The position numbers and the translations under genes were made by a program. From Candidatus Saccharibacteria bacterium UBA4727 (GTDB taxonomy: Bacteria > Patescibacteriota > Saccharimonadia > Saccharimonadales > Saccharimonadaceae), in contig DHJF01000021.1 of NCBI GenBank assembly GCA_002404195.1, positions 8,572 through 23,272 of the forward strand: a stretch of 14,701 bases of DNA, read 5' to 3'. A model generated the notes under the pieces. It searched no databases, had not been told where the DNA came from, and saw only the letters and a list, made by a program, of their open reading frames with translations. Below, one piece after another: positions 6,343 to 12,318 of the stretch; position 1 is the first letter of the stretch; each line of letters opens with the position of its first letter.

Positions 6343-6755
6343 TATGCTTGCTCCCTTACAACGAATTTGGTTTTGACAGGAAGTTTGTGTGACGCGAGGC
6401 GCATAGCTTCGCGAGCAACTTCTTCATCAACACCCTTCATTTCGAATAAAATGGTGCCGGCCTTTACTTTAGCGACGAAGAACTCTGGGTTACCTTTACC
6501 TGAACCCATTTTCACATCTTGTGGCTTGCGAGTCACAGGAGTGTGTGGGAAGATACGGATCCAAATTTTACCACCACGTTTGATGTGACGGGTCATCGCC
6601 TGACGAGCTGACTCGATCTGACGACTAGTGATTCGTTCGTTAGACTGGCTCTGGAGGCCGTAGTCACCAAAGGCAACATACTGACCGCGAGTGGCGCGTC
6701 CCGGGTTTTTACCCTTGCGAACTTTTCGATATTTCATTTTCTTAGGTAGCAACAT
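6342..6755 (-). CDS. rplP: 50S ribosomal protein L16
   Basis: L16 binds near the A-site tRNA elbow and is needed for peptidyl transfer activity of the assembled subunit. The 137 residues match the family. The start is MLLPKKMKYRKVRKG, with GGKIWIRIFPHTPVT at 61-75 and the functional loop MGSGKGNPEFFVA at 83-95. It overlaps the rpsC stop by one base, with AAAGGG upstream. Confidence 0.99.
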   Translation of the reverse strand: MLLPKKMKYRKVRKGKNPGRATRGQYVAFGDYGLQSQSNERITSRQIESARQAMTRHIKRGGKIWIRIFPHTPVTRKPQDVKMGSGKGNPEFFVAKVKAGTILFEMKGVDEEVAREAMRLASHKLPVKTKFVVREQA

Positions 6756-7396
6756 TAGCGATCAGCCCTTTCTCCCTTGTAGATCCAGACTTTTACGCCG
6801 ACGATACCTGCACCAGGCAGTACCGCACGAGCAGTGTGAAAGTCGATATCAGCACGAAGGGTGTGAAGAGGAACTGAACCCTCAATCACCTTTTCTTTAC
6901 GAGCCATCTCAGCGTTGTTCAAACGGCCGGATACTTGGATACGGATACCCTTAGCACCAGCTGCCATTGTGTTCTGAGCGGTCATCTTAGTAGCGCGACG
7001 AAAATTAATACGTCGTTCTAGCTGACGAGCGATGTTCTCAGCGACAAGCTTGGCAGCAAGTTCTGGTCGTTTGACTTCTTCGATGTTGATACGCACAGGC
7101 AAGCTGGCGATTTTCTCGATGTTAGCTTTGAGTTCAGTCACACCTGCACCACCACGACCGATCACAACACCAGCTTTGGCAGTGTGAATGGTAATAGTAA
7201 TCAGGTTAGCCGAACGTTCAATCTCAATACGATTGATAGTTGGACGAGATGAGAACTTTGCTTCAATCATCTCACGGATTCGAATGTCTTCCGACAGCCA
7301 TTTAGCAAAGTCTTTTTTGCCAGCAACAAACCAGCGTGAATCCCAGTTTTTAGTAAGCTGAAGACGGAAACTAATTGGGTTTACTTTTTGGCCCAT
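6755..7396 (-). CDS. rpsC: 30S ribosomal protein S3
   Basis: S3 forms part of the mRNA entry pore and contributes to mRNA helicase activity. It begins with the canonical MGQKVNPISFRL. The KH RNA-binding domain covers about 39-110, with the GxxG loop as GRGG at 80-83. The C-terminal domain has GIRIQVSGRLNNAEMARKE (150-168), and GIVGVKVWIYKGE closes the protein. The 213 residues are within the normal range. AAGGAG precedes the ATG, which directly abuts the rplV stop. Confidence 0.99.
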   Translation of the reverse strand: MGQKVNPISFRLQLTKNWDSRWFVAGKKDFAKWLSEDIRIREMIEAKFSSRPTINRIEIERSANLITITIHTAKAGVVIGRGGAGVTELKANIEKIASLPVRINIEEVKRPELAAKLVAENIARQLERRINFRRATKMTAQNTMAAGAKGIRIQVSGRLNNAEMARKEKVIEGSVPLHTLRADIDFHTARAVLPGAGIVGVKVWIYKGERADR

Positions 7397-7834
7397 TTAT
7401 TTGCTCTCCTTCTTTACTGGCTTAGCAGCAGCTTTCACTGTTGTCTCGGCCTTCACTTCTGTTGTTGTAACAGAGGCTTTCTTAGGTTTTTCAGCACCGC
7501 TTACTTCAACCAAGATGTGGCTTGATTTCTTCTGGAATGCTAAGGCGCGACCACGTGAAGCAGGTTTAAAGCGCTTCAGGCGAGGGCCAGCAGTTACAGA
7601 AAGAGTGGTAATCTCTAGTGTCTTACCGTCAAGATTATGGTTGTTGGTTGCATTTGCTTTAGCGCTTTCGATAGCTTTTTTAACAGCTAGGGCAGCGCGA
7701 CGTGGAACGTGGTCAAGGATAACAAGTGCGTCAGCCACGGTGCGACCGCGTACGAGGGCGGCAACTTGGCCAACCTTTCGTGGTGCTTGGTCAACACCTT
7801 TAGCGTAGGCGCGTACAGTATATTGTTGTGCCAT
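7397..7834 (-). CDS. rplV: 50S ribosomal protein L22 with Lys/Ala-rich C-terminal tail
   Basis: L22 lines the exit tunnel with a long beta-hairpin. The conserved core covers residues 5-112. It has APRKVGQVAALVRGR (17-31), the helix RRAALAVKKAIESAKANA, and the hairpin LSVTAGPRLKRFKPASRGRA (78-97), where macrolide-related changes occur in other species. Residues 113-145 form an extra tail made of Lys, Ala, Val and Thr, so the protein is 145 residues against about 110. GAAAGGAT precedes the ATG, which overlaps the rpsS stop by one base. Confidence 0.98.
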   Translation of the reverse strand: MAQQYTVRAYAKGVDQAPRKVGQVAALVRGRTVADALVILDHVPRRAALAVKKAIESAKANATNNHNLDGKTLEITTLSVTAGPRLKRFKPASRGRALAFQKKSSHILVEVSGAEKPKKASVTTTEVKAETTVKAAAKPVKKESK

Positions 7835-8100
7835 TACTTCTTATCCTTTCCACCGTGCTTACGGAATTTACGTGTTGGGCTAAACTCACCGAGTTTGTGA
7901 CCAACCATATTTTCCGAGACAAGCACAGGAACGTGGACACGACCGTTGTGAACAGCGATCGTTTTGCCTACCATCTCTGGGGTAATCGTGCTAGCACGAG
8001 CCCAAGTCTTGATGACAGTGCGATCATCGCTTGCAAGCGCCGCCACTTTTTTAGCGAGCTTGAAGTCGATGAATGGACCTTTTTTCAGTGATCGACTCAT
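7834..8100 (-). CDS. rpsS: 30S ribosomal protein S19
   Basis: S19 sits in the 30S head and forms bridges with the large subunit. It starts with the canonical MSRSLKKGPFID and ends with the family block GHKLGEFSPTRKFRKHGG (68-84). At 88 residues it is slightly shorter than the common 91-93. AGAGGAAG lies upstream of the ATG, and the gap to rplB is 2 bases. Confidence 0.99.
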   Translation of the reverse strand: MSRSLKKGPFIDFKLAKKVAALASDDRTVIKTWARASTITPEMVGKTIAVHNGRVHVPVLVSENMVGHKLGEFSPTRKFRKHGGKDKK

Positions 8101-8102
8101 AG

Positions 8103-8942
8103 TTACTTCTTCCTCTTCGCATCATGGCGACTCTTAACAATCAACCCGGCAACGTCTTTACGTCGACGAGTACGGTACCCAAGTGTCAATTGACCCCAAG
8201 GTGTCTTAGGCGTACGGCCGACACCGTGAGCACCACCGTCACCACCACCGTGCGGGTGATCAACAGCGTTCATAGCAATACCACGAACACTAGGGCGAAT
8301 ACCCTTGCGGCGATTGCGACCGGCAGAACCGATTTTGACGTTTTGGTGCTGGACGTTACCGACAACACCGATAGCAGCAGTACATTCCAAACGGAAACGA
8401 CGTACTTCACCAGATGGCATACGCACCATGGCGTAGTCACCTTCTTTGGCCATCAATTGGGCTTTTGTACCAGCTGAACGAACCATTTGGGCACCCTTGC
8501 CGATTTGAATCTCGATCGCGTAGATCTGAGTACCGACAGGAATGTTGGCGAGTGGCATGCGGTTTGAGCTCTCAATTGGAGCATCAGGACCGCTGGTGAT
8601 TACTTTACCCTTGCTCATGCTTGTATCAGCTAAAATGTAGTGATACAGACCGTTCTGATCTTTAATACGAGCAATACGAGCTGAACGATTCGGGTCGTAT
8701 TCGATTTCTTCAATCGTTGCAACCGTACCTGGTTCAAGCTTGTGATTCATCAAGCGGTAGTGTCGTTTAACACCACCACCACGGTGACGAACAGTAATAC
8801 GACCAGTGTTGTTACGACCGGCGTTTTGCTTTTTGCTCTTCAGCAAGCTTTTGAGCGGCTTACGGGTGGTAACCTCGCTCATGTCTTGACTGGTCATGCC
8901 ACGGCGAGCAGGAGTAGTAGGGTTATATGCTTGAATTGGCAT
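8103..8942 (-). CDS. rplB: 50S ribosomal protein L2
   Basis: L2 is a core protein next to the peptidyl transferase centre, required for subunit association and activity. The 279 residues are the usual length. Early residues show GRNNTGRITVRHRGGGVKRH (42-61). The C-terminal signature AMNAVDHPHGGG is at 223-234. It keeps the functionally important histidine at 229, and has Ala at 226 where many bacteria have Pro. AAGGAG precedes the ATG, which overlaps the rplW stop by one base. Confidence 0.99.
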   Translation of the reverse strand: MPIQAYNPTTPARRGMTSQDMSEVTTRKPLKSLLKSKKQNAGRNNTGRITVRHRGGGVKRHYRLMNHKLEPGTVATIEEIEYDPNRSARIARIKDQNGLYHYILADTSMSKGKVITSGPDAPIESSNRMPLANIPVGTQIYAIEIQIGKGAQMVRSAGTKAQLMAKEGDYAMVRMPSGEVRRFRLECTAAIGVVGNVQHQNVKIGSAGRNRRKGIRPSVRGIAMNAVDHPHGGGDGGAHGVGRTPKTPWGQLTLGYRTRRRKDVAGLIVKSRHDAKRKK

Positions 8943-9262
8943 TACTTCTTCTCCTTCACTTCTGTAGGCTGCTGTTCAAATACTTGGATGCTACTACCTT
9001 CAGCAAGTGTTACGTAAGCTTTTTTAGAGTCCTTACGAGTTGTCTTGCCAGGTTGCGCACGTTTACCGCGGCTAAAGCGAACTGCTTTACCCGTTTGTAC
9101 CAAAGTTTTGATGCGTTCTACTTTTACTTCAAATTGAGCTTCCACAGCCGCAACAATCTGTTGTTTGTTGGCGGTTAGTGGAACGTTAAATACGTAAACA
9201 TTGTTTTGCGACTGAGCATAGGCTTTCTCAGTTGCACGTGGGATAACGCTAATTTGTGTCAT
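8942..9262 (-). CDS. rplW: 50S ribosomal protein L23
   Basis: L23 sits at the tunnel exit and is the docking site for trigger factor and SRP. It shows PRATEKAY (8-15), the helix NKQQIVAAVEAQFEVKVERI (32-51), the long basic loop GKRAQPGKTTRKDSKKAYV, and then TLAEGSSIQVFE. The 106 residues are near normal, with a short charged tail (TEVKEKK). A very strong ribosome site (AAAGGAGGAGG) lies before the ATG, 1 base after the rplD stop. Confidence 0.98.
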   Translation of the reverse strand: MTQISVIPRATEKAYAQSQNNVYVFNVPLTANKQQIVAAVEAQFEVKVERIKTLVQTGKAVRFSRGKRAQPGKTTRKDSKKAYVTLAEGSSIQVFEQQPTEVKEKK

Positions 9263-9263
9263 A

Positions 9264-9884
9264 TTACGCCTCCTCCTTTACCAACCATGTCGTGATGACA
9301 GGGATTGATTTAGCAGATAATACGATATGGTCAGCGTTGAGGATGTGGTACACACTCAAGTAATTTGCACGAATCAATAACGCGTTTTGAACGTTATTAG
9401 TTGCGCGAATCAACTCTGGCGTCTTTTCATCGACAACGATCAACGTTTTACGGTTGAGCTTGTTGTCAGCCAAAAATTTGACCACTTCGCTGGTTTTACC
9501 AGTTGTTTTAATGTCTTTAATGACAATCTTGCCTGCAACATTGGCGAGTGTCAGTGCTTGCTTGACAGCAACACGCTTACTCGTTGTTGAAACACGCTTG
9601 GTATAGTTTTCATTGCCACGAGGGCCGAAAACAACACCACCACCGCGCCAGATTGGGTTACGGCTTGAACCGAAACGTGCACGGCCGGTGCCTTTTTGCT
9701 TCCATGGTTTTTTACCACCACCGCGAACTTCACCACGTTGTAGTGTTGTTGCGTTAGCGCCACGGCTGTTAGCAAGGTAGCTGTCATAGGCAAGTTTTAG
9801 TAGTTCATGGTTTTGTACATCAACTGCGAAAACCGCTTCAGGTAGAGCAGTTTTAGCGACTGCTGGTTTAGTAGTCTCAGCCAT
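9264..9884 (-). CDS. rplD: 50S ribosomal protein L4
   Basis: L4 lines the exit tunnel. In E. coli it also represses its own S10 operon at the leader RNA. The extended tunnel loop is clear: GGGKKPWKQKGTGRAR at 55-70 and IWRGGGVVFGPRG at 78-90. The second half has the helical KRVAVKQALT and the LIVVDEKTPE and NVQNALLI segments. The 206 residues are typical. GGAGGG precedes the ATG, which overlaps the rplC stop by one base. Whether L4 regulates here is untested, but the rplC leader just upstream is structured. Confidence 0.99.
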   Translation of the reverse strand: MAETTKPAVAKTALPEAVFAVDVQNHELLKLAYDSYLANSRGANATTLQRGEVRGGGKKPWKQKGTGRARFGSSRNPIWRGGGVVFGPRGNENYTKRVSTTSKRVAVKQALTLANVAGKIVIKDIKTTGKTSEVVKFLADNKLNRKTLIVVDEKTPELIRATNNVQNALLIRANYLSVYHILNADHIVLSAKSIPVITTWLVKEEA

Positions 9885-10498
9885 TATGCTTTCCCTCCGA
9901 TGATAATCAAACCTTTTTTCGGACCAGGCACTGCGCCCTTGAGACCGATCAAGTTGTTGACTGCATCTACATAGGCAACTTCGAGGTTCTTAACGGTAAC
10001 ACGGTCGTGACCCATACGGCCAGCCATTTTCTTACCTTTAAAGACCTTTTGTGGATACATTGATCCAATCGAACCAGGCTTACGAACGTTACCGTTACCA
10101 CCGTGAGTCGATTTGCTTGTATTAAAGTTGTGTCGTTTTACCGTACCGGCAAAACCCTTACCTTTACTTGTACCGGTTGCATCGACGATGTCACCCAAGT
10201 TAAAAGTTGTTACGTCGATCGTGCTCCCTACCAAGAGGCCTTCTGGTAGTTCTTCTACACGAAATTCCCGAATGTGTTTCGGGGTCACTTTGGCTGGACT
10301 GGTGTGTCCAACAACGGCCTTGCTCAAGTTCTTACCCTCACCATATGCCACCTGGACTGCGTTGTATCCGTCGGTTTCGACAGACTTGACTTGAGTCACA
10401 GTCACGGGGCCAGCTTGAATAATCGTCACAGGAACTGCGCGACCATCCTCACTAATGATTTGGGTCATACCAATTTTGGTACCGAGAAGTGCTTTCAT
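9884..10498 (-). CDS. rplC: 50S ribosomal protein L3
   Basis: L3 is an early-assembly protein whose extended arm reaches the peptidyl transferase centre. The start at 10498 gives MKALLGTKIGMTQ, the canonical beginning, and 204 residues (family about 205-215). GTSKGKGFAGTVKRHNF is at 109-125, and the arm HGGNGNVRKPGSIGS is at 132-146, followed by KVFKGKKMAGRMG. The GSIGQNQ stretch methylated by PrmB in E. coli reads GSIGSMY here, so that glutamine is absent. The frame stays open to a TTG at 10570, but those 24 extra residues are not conserved. It is the first gene of the 15-gene transcript. rpsJ, normally directly upstream, lies about 1.8 kb away. Confidence 0.98.
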   Translation of the reverse strand: MKALLGTKIGMTQIISEDGRAVPVTIIQAGPVTVTQVKSVETDGYNAVQVAYGEGKNLSKAVVGHTSPAKVTPKHIREFRVEELPEGLLVGSTIDVTTFNLGDIVDATGTSKGKGFAGTVKRHNFNTSKSTHGGNGNVRKPGSIGSMYPQKVFKGKKMAGRMGHDRVTVKNLEVAYVDAVNNLIGLKGAVPGPKKGLIIIGGKA

Positions 10499-10521
10499 TG
10501 CCCTTTTGCTCCCACTTAAAA

Positions 10522-10594
10522 TTCTTGGTGGAGGGTAGTTTCTACAGATGTAGACTTGCCGATTCACCAAGAACGAGTTGTTATTACGTAATAA
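10522..10594 (-). promoter_or_regulatory. Structured leader of the rplC unit
   Basis: The leader (transcript start near 10599, ATG at 10498) contains an imperfect nested fold. A 9-bp stem of TTCTTGGTG (10573 to 10565) with CACCAAGAA (10530 to 10522) encloses a small hairpin TCTAC-ATCT-GTAGA (10541-10554). Upstream lies a 14-base perfect palindrome TTATTACGTAATAA (10581-10594). The layout resembles autoregulatory ribosomal protein leaders. No match to the E. coli S10 leader is claimed. Confidence 0.55.
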
Positions 10595-10605
10595 GTTACC
10601 TCCTC

Positions 10606-10634
10606 AATATAGCACAACAGAGGCGAAGTGTCAA
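10606..10634 (-). promoter_or_regulatory. Promoter of the 15-gene rplC-rpsH unit
   Basis: Perfect TTGACA (10634 to 10629), exactly 17 bases, then TATATT (10611 to 10606) with TGC directly before the -10. This is the best-formed promoter of the window and fits a highly expressed ribosomal transcript starting near 10599. Confidence 0.92.
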
Positions 10635-10669
10635 CATGTCTGGTGCAACCCATCAGATGTCATGTTAGA

Positions 10670-10698
10670 TTGATATATGCATGTATATATGTTATAAT
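10670..10698 (+). promoter_or_regulatory. Promoter of the 133-aa gene, divergent from rplC
   Basis: TTGATA (10670-10675), 17 bases and perfect TATAAT (10693-10698), preceded by TGT. Its -35 lies 36 bp from the rplC -35. In the gap is an inverted pair AACATG (10633-10638) and CATGTT (10661-10666), which could be an operator but is short. Confidence 0.88.
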
Positions 10699-10717
10699 AG
10701 AAACAGTGGTATTCAGT

Positions 10718-10734
10718 CTACGGATAGTCCGTAG
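10718..10734 (+). promoter_or_regulatory. Leader hairpin before the 133-aa gene
   Basis: Perfect 7-bp arms CTACGGA and TCCGTAG close a TAG loop, about 13 nt after the predicted transcript start and 12 nt before the AAGGAG ribosome site. It may stabilise the message or modulate ribosome access; the role is not shown. Confidence 0.5.
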
Positions 10735-10757
10735 CTACGAGTCTCAAGGAGATTACC

Positions 10758-11159
10758 ATGGAACCATCATATATTTCAAGTGACATGCCCGATGGCCCAA
10801 CTGCCCCAGCCGGGTACGTTCCAAGTGAGTGTACCGTGGTGCTTCAGTCGGTGAGCGTCGTCCCGAGAGAGAACGAGCCCAAGCGCCCATCACTGGACGC
10901 AAAGGTACTCATCCAGGGTAGCGGAACGCCCTGGGATGGTCTTTATCATCTCACCGCCGACAAAGACAACCGCGACACATTGAATGCTTGGCTGCTCGAC
11001 TGGTTACTCGCAATGCCTAGCGTCACCGGCTGCCAGCCGCGTACGTGTCGGGTGAAAGTCGCAGCACGCACATCGGCATTCCACGACGGATATTTCGTCA
11101 TTCACGCAGTCGAACTGTTTGAAGACGGATGGGGCCAGCTGGCTCCCGTCCTCGACTAG
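10758..11159 (+). CDS. Unknown soluble protein between rplC and rpsJ (133 aa)
   Basis: I do not recognise the family. The start is well supported: AAGGAG lies 6 nt before the ATG, and a near-consensus promoter and a hairpin leader lie upstream. Residues 1-45 are Pro/Ser-rich with little predicted structure (MPDGPTAPAGYVPSE). From 46 a compact domain is likely: a strand DAKVLIQGSG, a Trp/Leu-rich helix TLNAWLLDWLLAM (74-86), then the strands RTCRVKVAAR and GYFVIHAVELFEDG. Cysteines are at 25, 92 and 97. There is no signal or membrane segment. The gene runs divergently from rplC and ends in a large two-tier palindrome. It is one of four small genes that part rplC from rpsJ. The coding call is strong and the role is unknown. 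Confidence 0.85.
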   Translation: MEPSYISSDMPDGPTAPAGYVPSECTVVLQSVSVVPRENEPKRPSLDAKVLIQGSGTPWDGLYHLTADKDNRDTLNAWLLDWLLAMPSVTGCQPRTCRVKVAARTSAFHDGYFVIHAVELFEDGWGQLAPVLD

Positions 11160-11238
11160 CTCGTACTTCCCTCGCTGGCGGCTTTCTCTCAAGAGATTGC
11201 CGCCAGCTCGAGCATATGAAGTACGAGCTCTTTTATTT
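11158..11238 (+). terminator. Large nested palindrome, probably the terminator of the 133-aa gene
   Basis: Outer 12-bp arms AGCTCGTACTTC (11158-11169) and GAAGTACGAGCT (11218-11229) enclose 9-bp arms GCTGGCGGC (11174-11182) and GCCGCCAGC (11199-11207). Inside these lies TCTCT/AGAGA. CTTTTATTT follows. The outer arm begins within the stop codon. It is much longer than a typical terminator and could also extrude as a cruciform. Confidence 0.75.
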
Positions 11239-11262
11239 GGCGAGTCTTTTCACCGCTCGACC

Positions 11263-11270
11263 TGTATACC
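11263..11270 (+). promoter_or_regulatory. Weak candidate -10 for the 77-aa gene
   Basis: TG followed directly by TATACC lies 6 bases before the ATG at 11277, with no ribosome site between. If real, the message would be leaderless. No good -35 is seen. Read-through past the preceding hairpin is an alternative. Confidence 0.3.
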
Positions 11271-11276
11271 ATACAT

Positions 11277-11510
11277 ATGATTCTAAAATGGCCTGGCGCG
11301 TTCATCAAGCGACATACTCTCCTCCTCTTGATTGTTACGGCTGCGTGCATGAGTGCGGTCGCGTTTTTGTACGTCCTCAATATGCAAGTCGCCGCTCAAA
11401 CCACCGTTCTCGAACAATCCAGGCGCAGTGAAAGTGCCAGAATTAACGCCGCCATTGTCAAAATAAAGCTCAAAAAAGCGGCCGAGGCAGCGAGTAGTAC
11501 TGGAACGTAA
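11277..11510 (+). CDS. Small single-pass membrane protein (77 aa)
   Basis: Not recognised. The product has a short basic cytoplasmic start (KWPGAFIKRH), one membrane helix at about 14-36 (LLLLIVTAACMSAVAFLYVL), and a hydrophilic helical C-terminal part. That part (VLEQSRRSESARINAAIVKI) has coiled-coil character and ends in Ser/Thr. The charge pattern suggests N-in, C-out topology, like a type II anchor. No Shine-Dalgarno sequence precedes the ATG; a TATACC lies 6 nt upstream, so a leaderless message is possible. It converges on the gene ending at 11530, with 19 bases between the stops and no hairpin there. The overlapping minus-strand frame lacks this membrane pattern and is rejected. Confidence 0.7.
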   Translation: MILKWPGAFIKRHTLLLLIVTAACMSAVAFLYVLNMQVAAQTTVLEQSRRSESARINAAIVKIKLKKAAEAASSTGT

Positions 11511-11529
11511 GCGGTGGCGACTACGCGGG

Positions 11530-11850
11530 TTAAATAACGATACCGGCAGGAACAAAGTAGCAGATAATTGTCACGACGATAAGTATCGCGTACCAGATTT
11601 TACGATCAATCTGTAACGGCTCAAACCGACGAACCAGCAATAAGCCGACCAGTAACCCAACCGGGATACCACTAAAAGGGATGCCCTGCCATGTCACCGG
11701 TGTGGCAAATTTCAGCCAAAACGTCCCAAGCAAGACAAATACGACAAGCTTTAAAAGATAGGTACTGTCTGATTCAGTGATTTTCTCGTAACCCTTGCGG
11801 CTGATTGCGGTGATGTTGGAGTGTGTACTTGTTTGTTTTTTGCGTGTCAT
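11530..11850 (-). CDS. Small three-helix membrane protein (106 aa)
   Basis: Not recognised. The start at 11850 (MTRKKQTSTHSN) is chosen over the upstream in-frame ATG at 11886 because an extended -10 (TGT-TATACT) lies between the two, 8 nt before 11850. After a hydrophilic 30-residue N-terminus come three hydrophobic spans, near 31-49, 57-74 and 85-105. They are joined by a loop with PVTWQGIPFSG and by the basic turn VRRFEPLQIDRK. The end is hydrophobic (VPAGIVI). The layout resembles small cold-shock-like or DUF membrane proteins, but no motif allows a name. No Shine-Dalgarno sequence is present, which fits a leaderless message. It is divergent from the gene at 11953. Confidence 0.75.
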   Translation of the reverse strand: MTRKKQTSTHSNITAISRKGYEKITESDSTYLLKLVVFVLLGTFWLKFATPVTWQGIPFSGIPVGLLVGLLLVRRFEPLQIDRKIWYAILIVVTIICYFVPAGIVI

Positions 11851-11858
11851 TAGGCTTA

Positions 11859-11867
11859 AGTATAACA
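11859..11867 (-). promoter_or_regulatory. Extended -10 with leaderless spacing before the 106-aa membrane protein
   Basis: TGT then TATACT (11864 to 11859), with 8 bases to the ATG at 11850 and no ribosome site between. The -35 position (ATGCAA) is weak. Confidence 0.6.
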
Positions 11868-11894
11868 AATCACCCTGTAATTGCATAATTCCTC

Positions 11895-11934
11895 TTGAAT
11901 CATTGGGGGCAATCAGCCATACTACTGATATTAC
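11895..11934 (+). promoter_or_regulatory. Promoter region of the Lys-rich membrane protein gene
   Basis: Two overlapping candidates: TTGAAT (11895-11900), 17 bases, CATACT (11918-11923); or an extended TGA-TATTAC (11926-11934). Both place the start a short way before the AAGGA ribosome site at 11943-11947. The sequence cannot decide between them. Confidence 0.5.
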
Positions 11935-11952
11935 TTAAGGTTAAGGAATATT

Positions 11953-12255
11953 ATGCCTAAAACAACAAAAAAGACAGTCGCTCAATCGACAGCGAAAGCG
12001 AAAAAGCCAGTCACTCACAAGAAAGCAGCAGCAAAGCACGCTAAAGCAGAGGGTCCTCGCTCATTTCGCCTCTATACTGAAACGAAACCATTTCTTACAC
12101 CACTCCCAACCGTTCAGTCACTTTACTGGCTGATCATCGGCGTGCTCGTTCTCTTGCTTGCCGGCTGGGCTATGTACCTTACGGTTCAAATTCAGTCTAT
12201 TTACGACACAATTACCCCTGACTACGTCAAGACGTCTGTTACAACTAAGCAGTAG
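11953..12255 (+). CDS. Membrane-anchored protein with histone-like Lys/Ala tail (100 aa)
   Basis: Not recognised as a named family. Residues 1-33 have ten lysines mixed with Ala, Thr and His (MPKTTKKTVAQS, KAKKPVTHKKAAAKHAKAE), like histone H1 or HU-type tails. Residues 35-56 form a linker (RSFRLYTETKPFLTPLP). One membrane helix covers 57-79 (LYWLIIGVLVLLLAGWAMYL), and a short C-terminus has QSIYDTITPDYVKT. The positive-inside rule puts the basic tail in the cytoplasm, where it could bind nucleic acid or acidic lipids. That is inference. The start is supported by AAGGA 5 nt upstream, and the gene shares a bidirectional terminator with rpsJ. Confidence 0.8.
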   Translation: MPKTTKKTVAQSTAKAKKPVTHKKAAAKHAKAEGPRSFRLYTETKPFLTPLPTVQSLYWLIIGVLVLLLAGWAMYLTVQIQSIYDTITPDYVKTSVTTKQ

Positions 12256-12271
12256 GTTTCCTCTTCTTTTT

Positions 12272-12303
12272 AAAAATACCTCGCTACTTGGCGAGGTATT
12301 TTT
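12272..12303. terminator. Bidirectional terminator between the Lys-rich membrane gene and rpsJ
   Basis: Perfect 13-bp arms AAAAATACCTCGC (12272-12284) and GCGAGGTATTTTT (12291-12303) surround the loop TACTTG. It serves both convergent genes and cuts rpsJ off from the rplC unit. Confidence 0.93.
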
Positions 12304-12318
12304 AATGTTCGACGTAGA

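Noticed and set aside
9884..10570. Longer rplC starting at TTG 10570
   Set aside because: The 24 extra residues match nothing in L3 and overlap the inverted repeats of the leader; the ATG at 10498 gives the canonical start.
10598..10604. Perfect AGGAGGT right after the rplC -10 on the minus strand, as a ribosome site for a leader peptide
   Set aside because: It overlaps the expected transcript start, and no ATG, GTG or TTG in a useful frame follows at 5-12 nt.
11283..11555. Minus-strand 90-codon frame opposite the 77-aa membrane gene
   Set aside because: Arg/Ser-rich composition without a promoter or ribosome site; the plus-strand frame has a clear membrane helix.
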